A DNA stretch of 5,804 bases from Endomicrobium sp. (GTDB lineage: Bacteria > Elusimicrobiota > Endomicrobiia > Endomicrobiales > Endomicrobiaceae). The stretch's first letter is position 1. Every line of letters begins with the position of its first letter. The DNA is taken from positions 1-5,804 of the forward strand of contig JAISRA010000033.1 of NCBI GenBank assembly GCA_031273885.1, written 5' to 3'. Below, piece after piece: positions 5,701 through 5,804 of this stretch. The position numbers and the translations under genes are program-made. The notes beneath the pieces were generated by a model that made no database searches, was not told the origin of the DNA, and was given only the letters and a program-made list of their open reading frames with translations.

Positions 5701-5705
5701 AGGAG
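5701..5705 (+). promoter_or_regulatory. Ribosome binding site of the transketolase gene
   Basis: AGGAG lies 6 nt before the ATG at 5712, an ideal spacing, and fixes the start of the partial gene at the right edge. Confidence 0.75.
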
Positions 5706-5711
5706 ATAAAT

Positions 5712-5804
5712 ATGGTAGAAGTTTTTGGGAATAAAGCTACAAGATTTGGATTTGGAGAAGGTCTTGTTGAACTTGGGAAGAAAGATCCCAAAATTTTTGT
5801 TTTA
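5712..5804 (+). CDS. Probable transketolase C-terminal subunit, 3' end beyond window
   Basis: Only the first 31 residues are inside the window. They read KATRFGFGEGLVELGKKDPK within a stretch ending IFVL. This matches the opening of the pyrimidine-binding domain of transketolase (the usual form is TRxxxGxxLxELGxxxPxIxVL), which in full-length enzymes lies some 300 residues into the chain. A clear promoter, ribosome site and ATG directly before it show that this is a separate gene for the C-terminal half, as in organisms with two-subunit transketolase. The N-terminal (thiamine-diphosphate binding) half is not immediately upstream, where rpiB stands instead. With only 31 residues, a related enzyme that shares the domain, such as a DXS-like protein, cannot be fully excluded. 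Confidence 0.75.
   Translation, partial: MVEVFGNKATRFGFGEGLVELGKKDPKIFVL

Noticed and set aside
1..5804. CRISPR array, tRNA, rRNA, insertion sequence or riboswitch
   Set aside because: I found no regularly spaced repeats, cloverleaf-like sequence, transposase motif or recognisable aptamer on either strand by eye.

Overview
The window is AT-rich, low-GC bacterial DNA with all convincing genes on the + strand. The gene set (an [FeFe]-hydrogenase maturation GTPase, a GltA/NfnB-type NADPH flavoprotein, and glycolytic and pentose-phosphate enzymes with a transketolase that appears split) suggests a strict anaerobe that ferments sugars. Long eroded intergenic stretches and a broken toxin gene suggest a host-associated genome in decay. 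An Elusimicrobiota/Endomicrobium-like termite-gut symbiont would fit, but this is an inference; a low-GC clostridial relative cannot be excluded.

Layout. (1) 3-905: C-terminal two thirds of a GltA/NfnB-family NADPH oxidoreductase, with a plausible intrinsic terminator at 940-965. (2) 1033-2265: hydF, starting at a GTG behind a GGAGG site; a 13-bp palindrome lies about 50 bp upstream. (3) 2266-4150: an accessory island. It holds an eroded upstream stretch, a broken N-terminal reading frame (2522-2758), a well-conserved TNT-type (tuberculosis necrotizing toxin, NAD+ glycohydrolase) toxin domain (2706-3251), and 9 nt later an intact 212-residue gene in the position of its immunity partner (3261-3899). 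About 320 bp without a clear gene follow, containing two small inverted repeats. (4) 4151-5500: a sigma-70-type promoter, tpiA and then rpiB. (5) 5599-5804: a near-consensus promoter, a short leader with a possible 7-codon ORF and a direct repeat, and the start of a gene that looks like a transketolase C-terminal subunit.

How the genes fit together. TpiA, RpiB and transketolase interconvert triose and pentose phosphates. GltA/NfnB and HydF belong to NADPH and ferredoxin/H2 electron handling typical of fermenters. The toxin-immunity pair has no metabolic link to these genes. Its likely role is competition or host interaction by NAD+ destruction, with the partner protecting the producer. The toxin has lost an in-frame N-terminus, so it may be a fossil, an orphan-immunity locus, or a gene rescued by slippage at an A8 tract.
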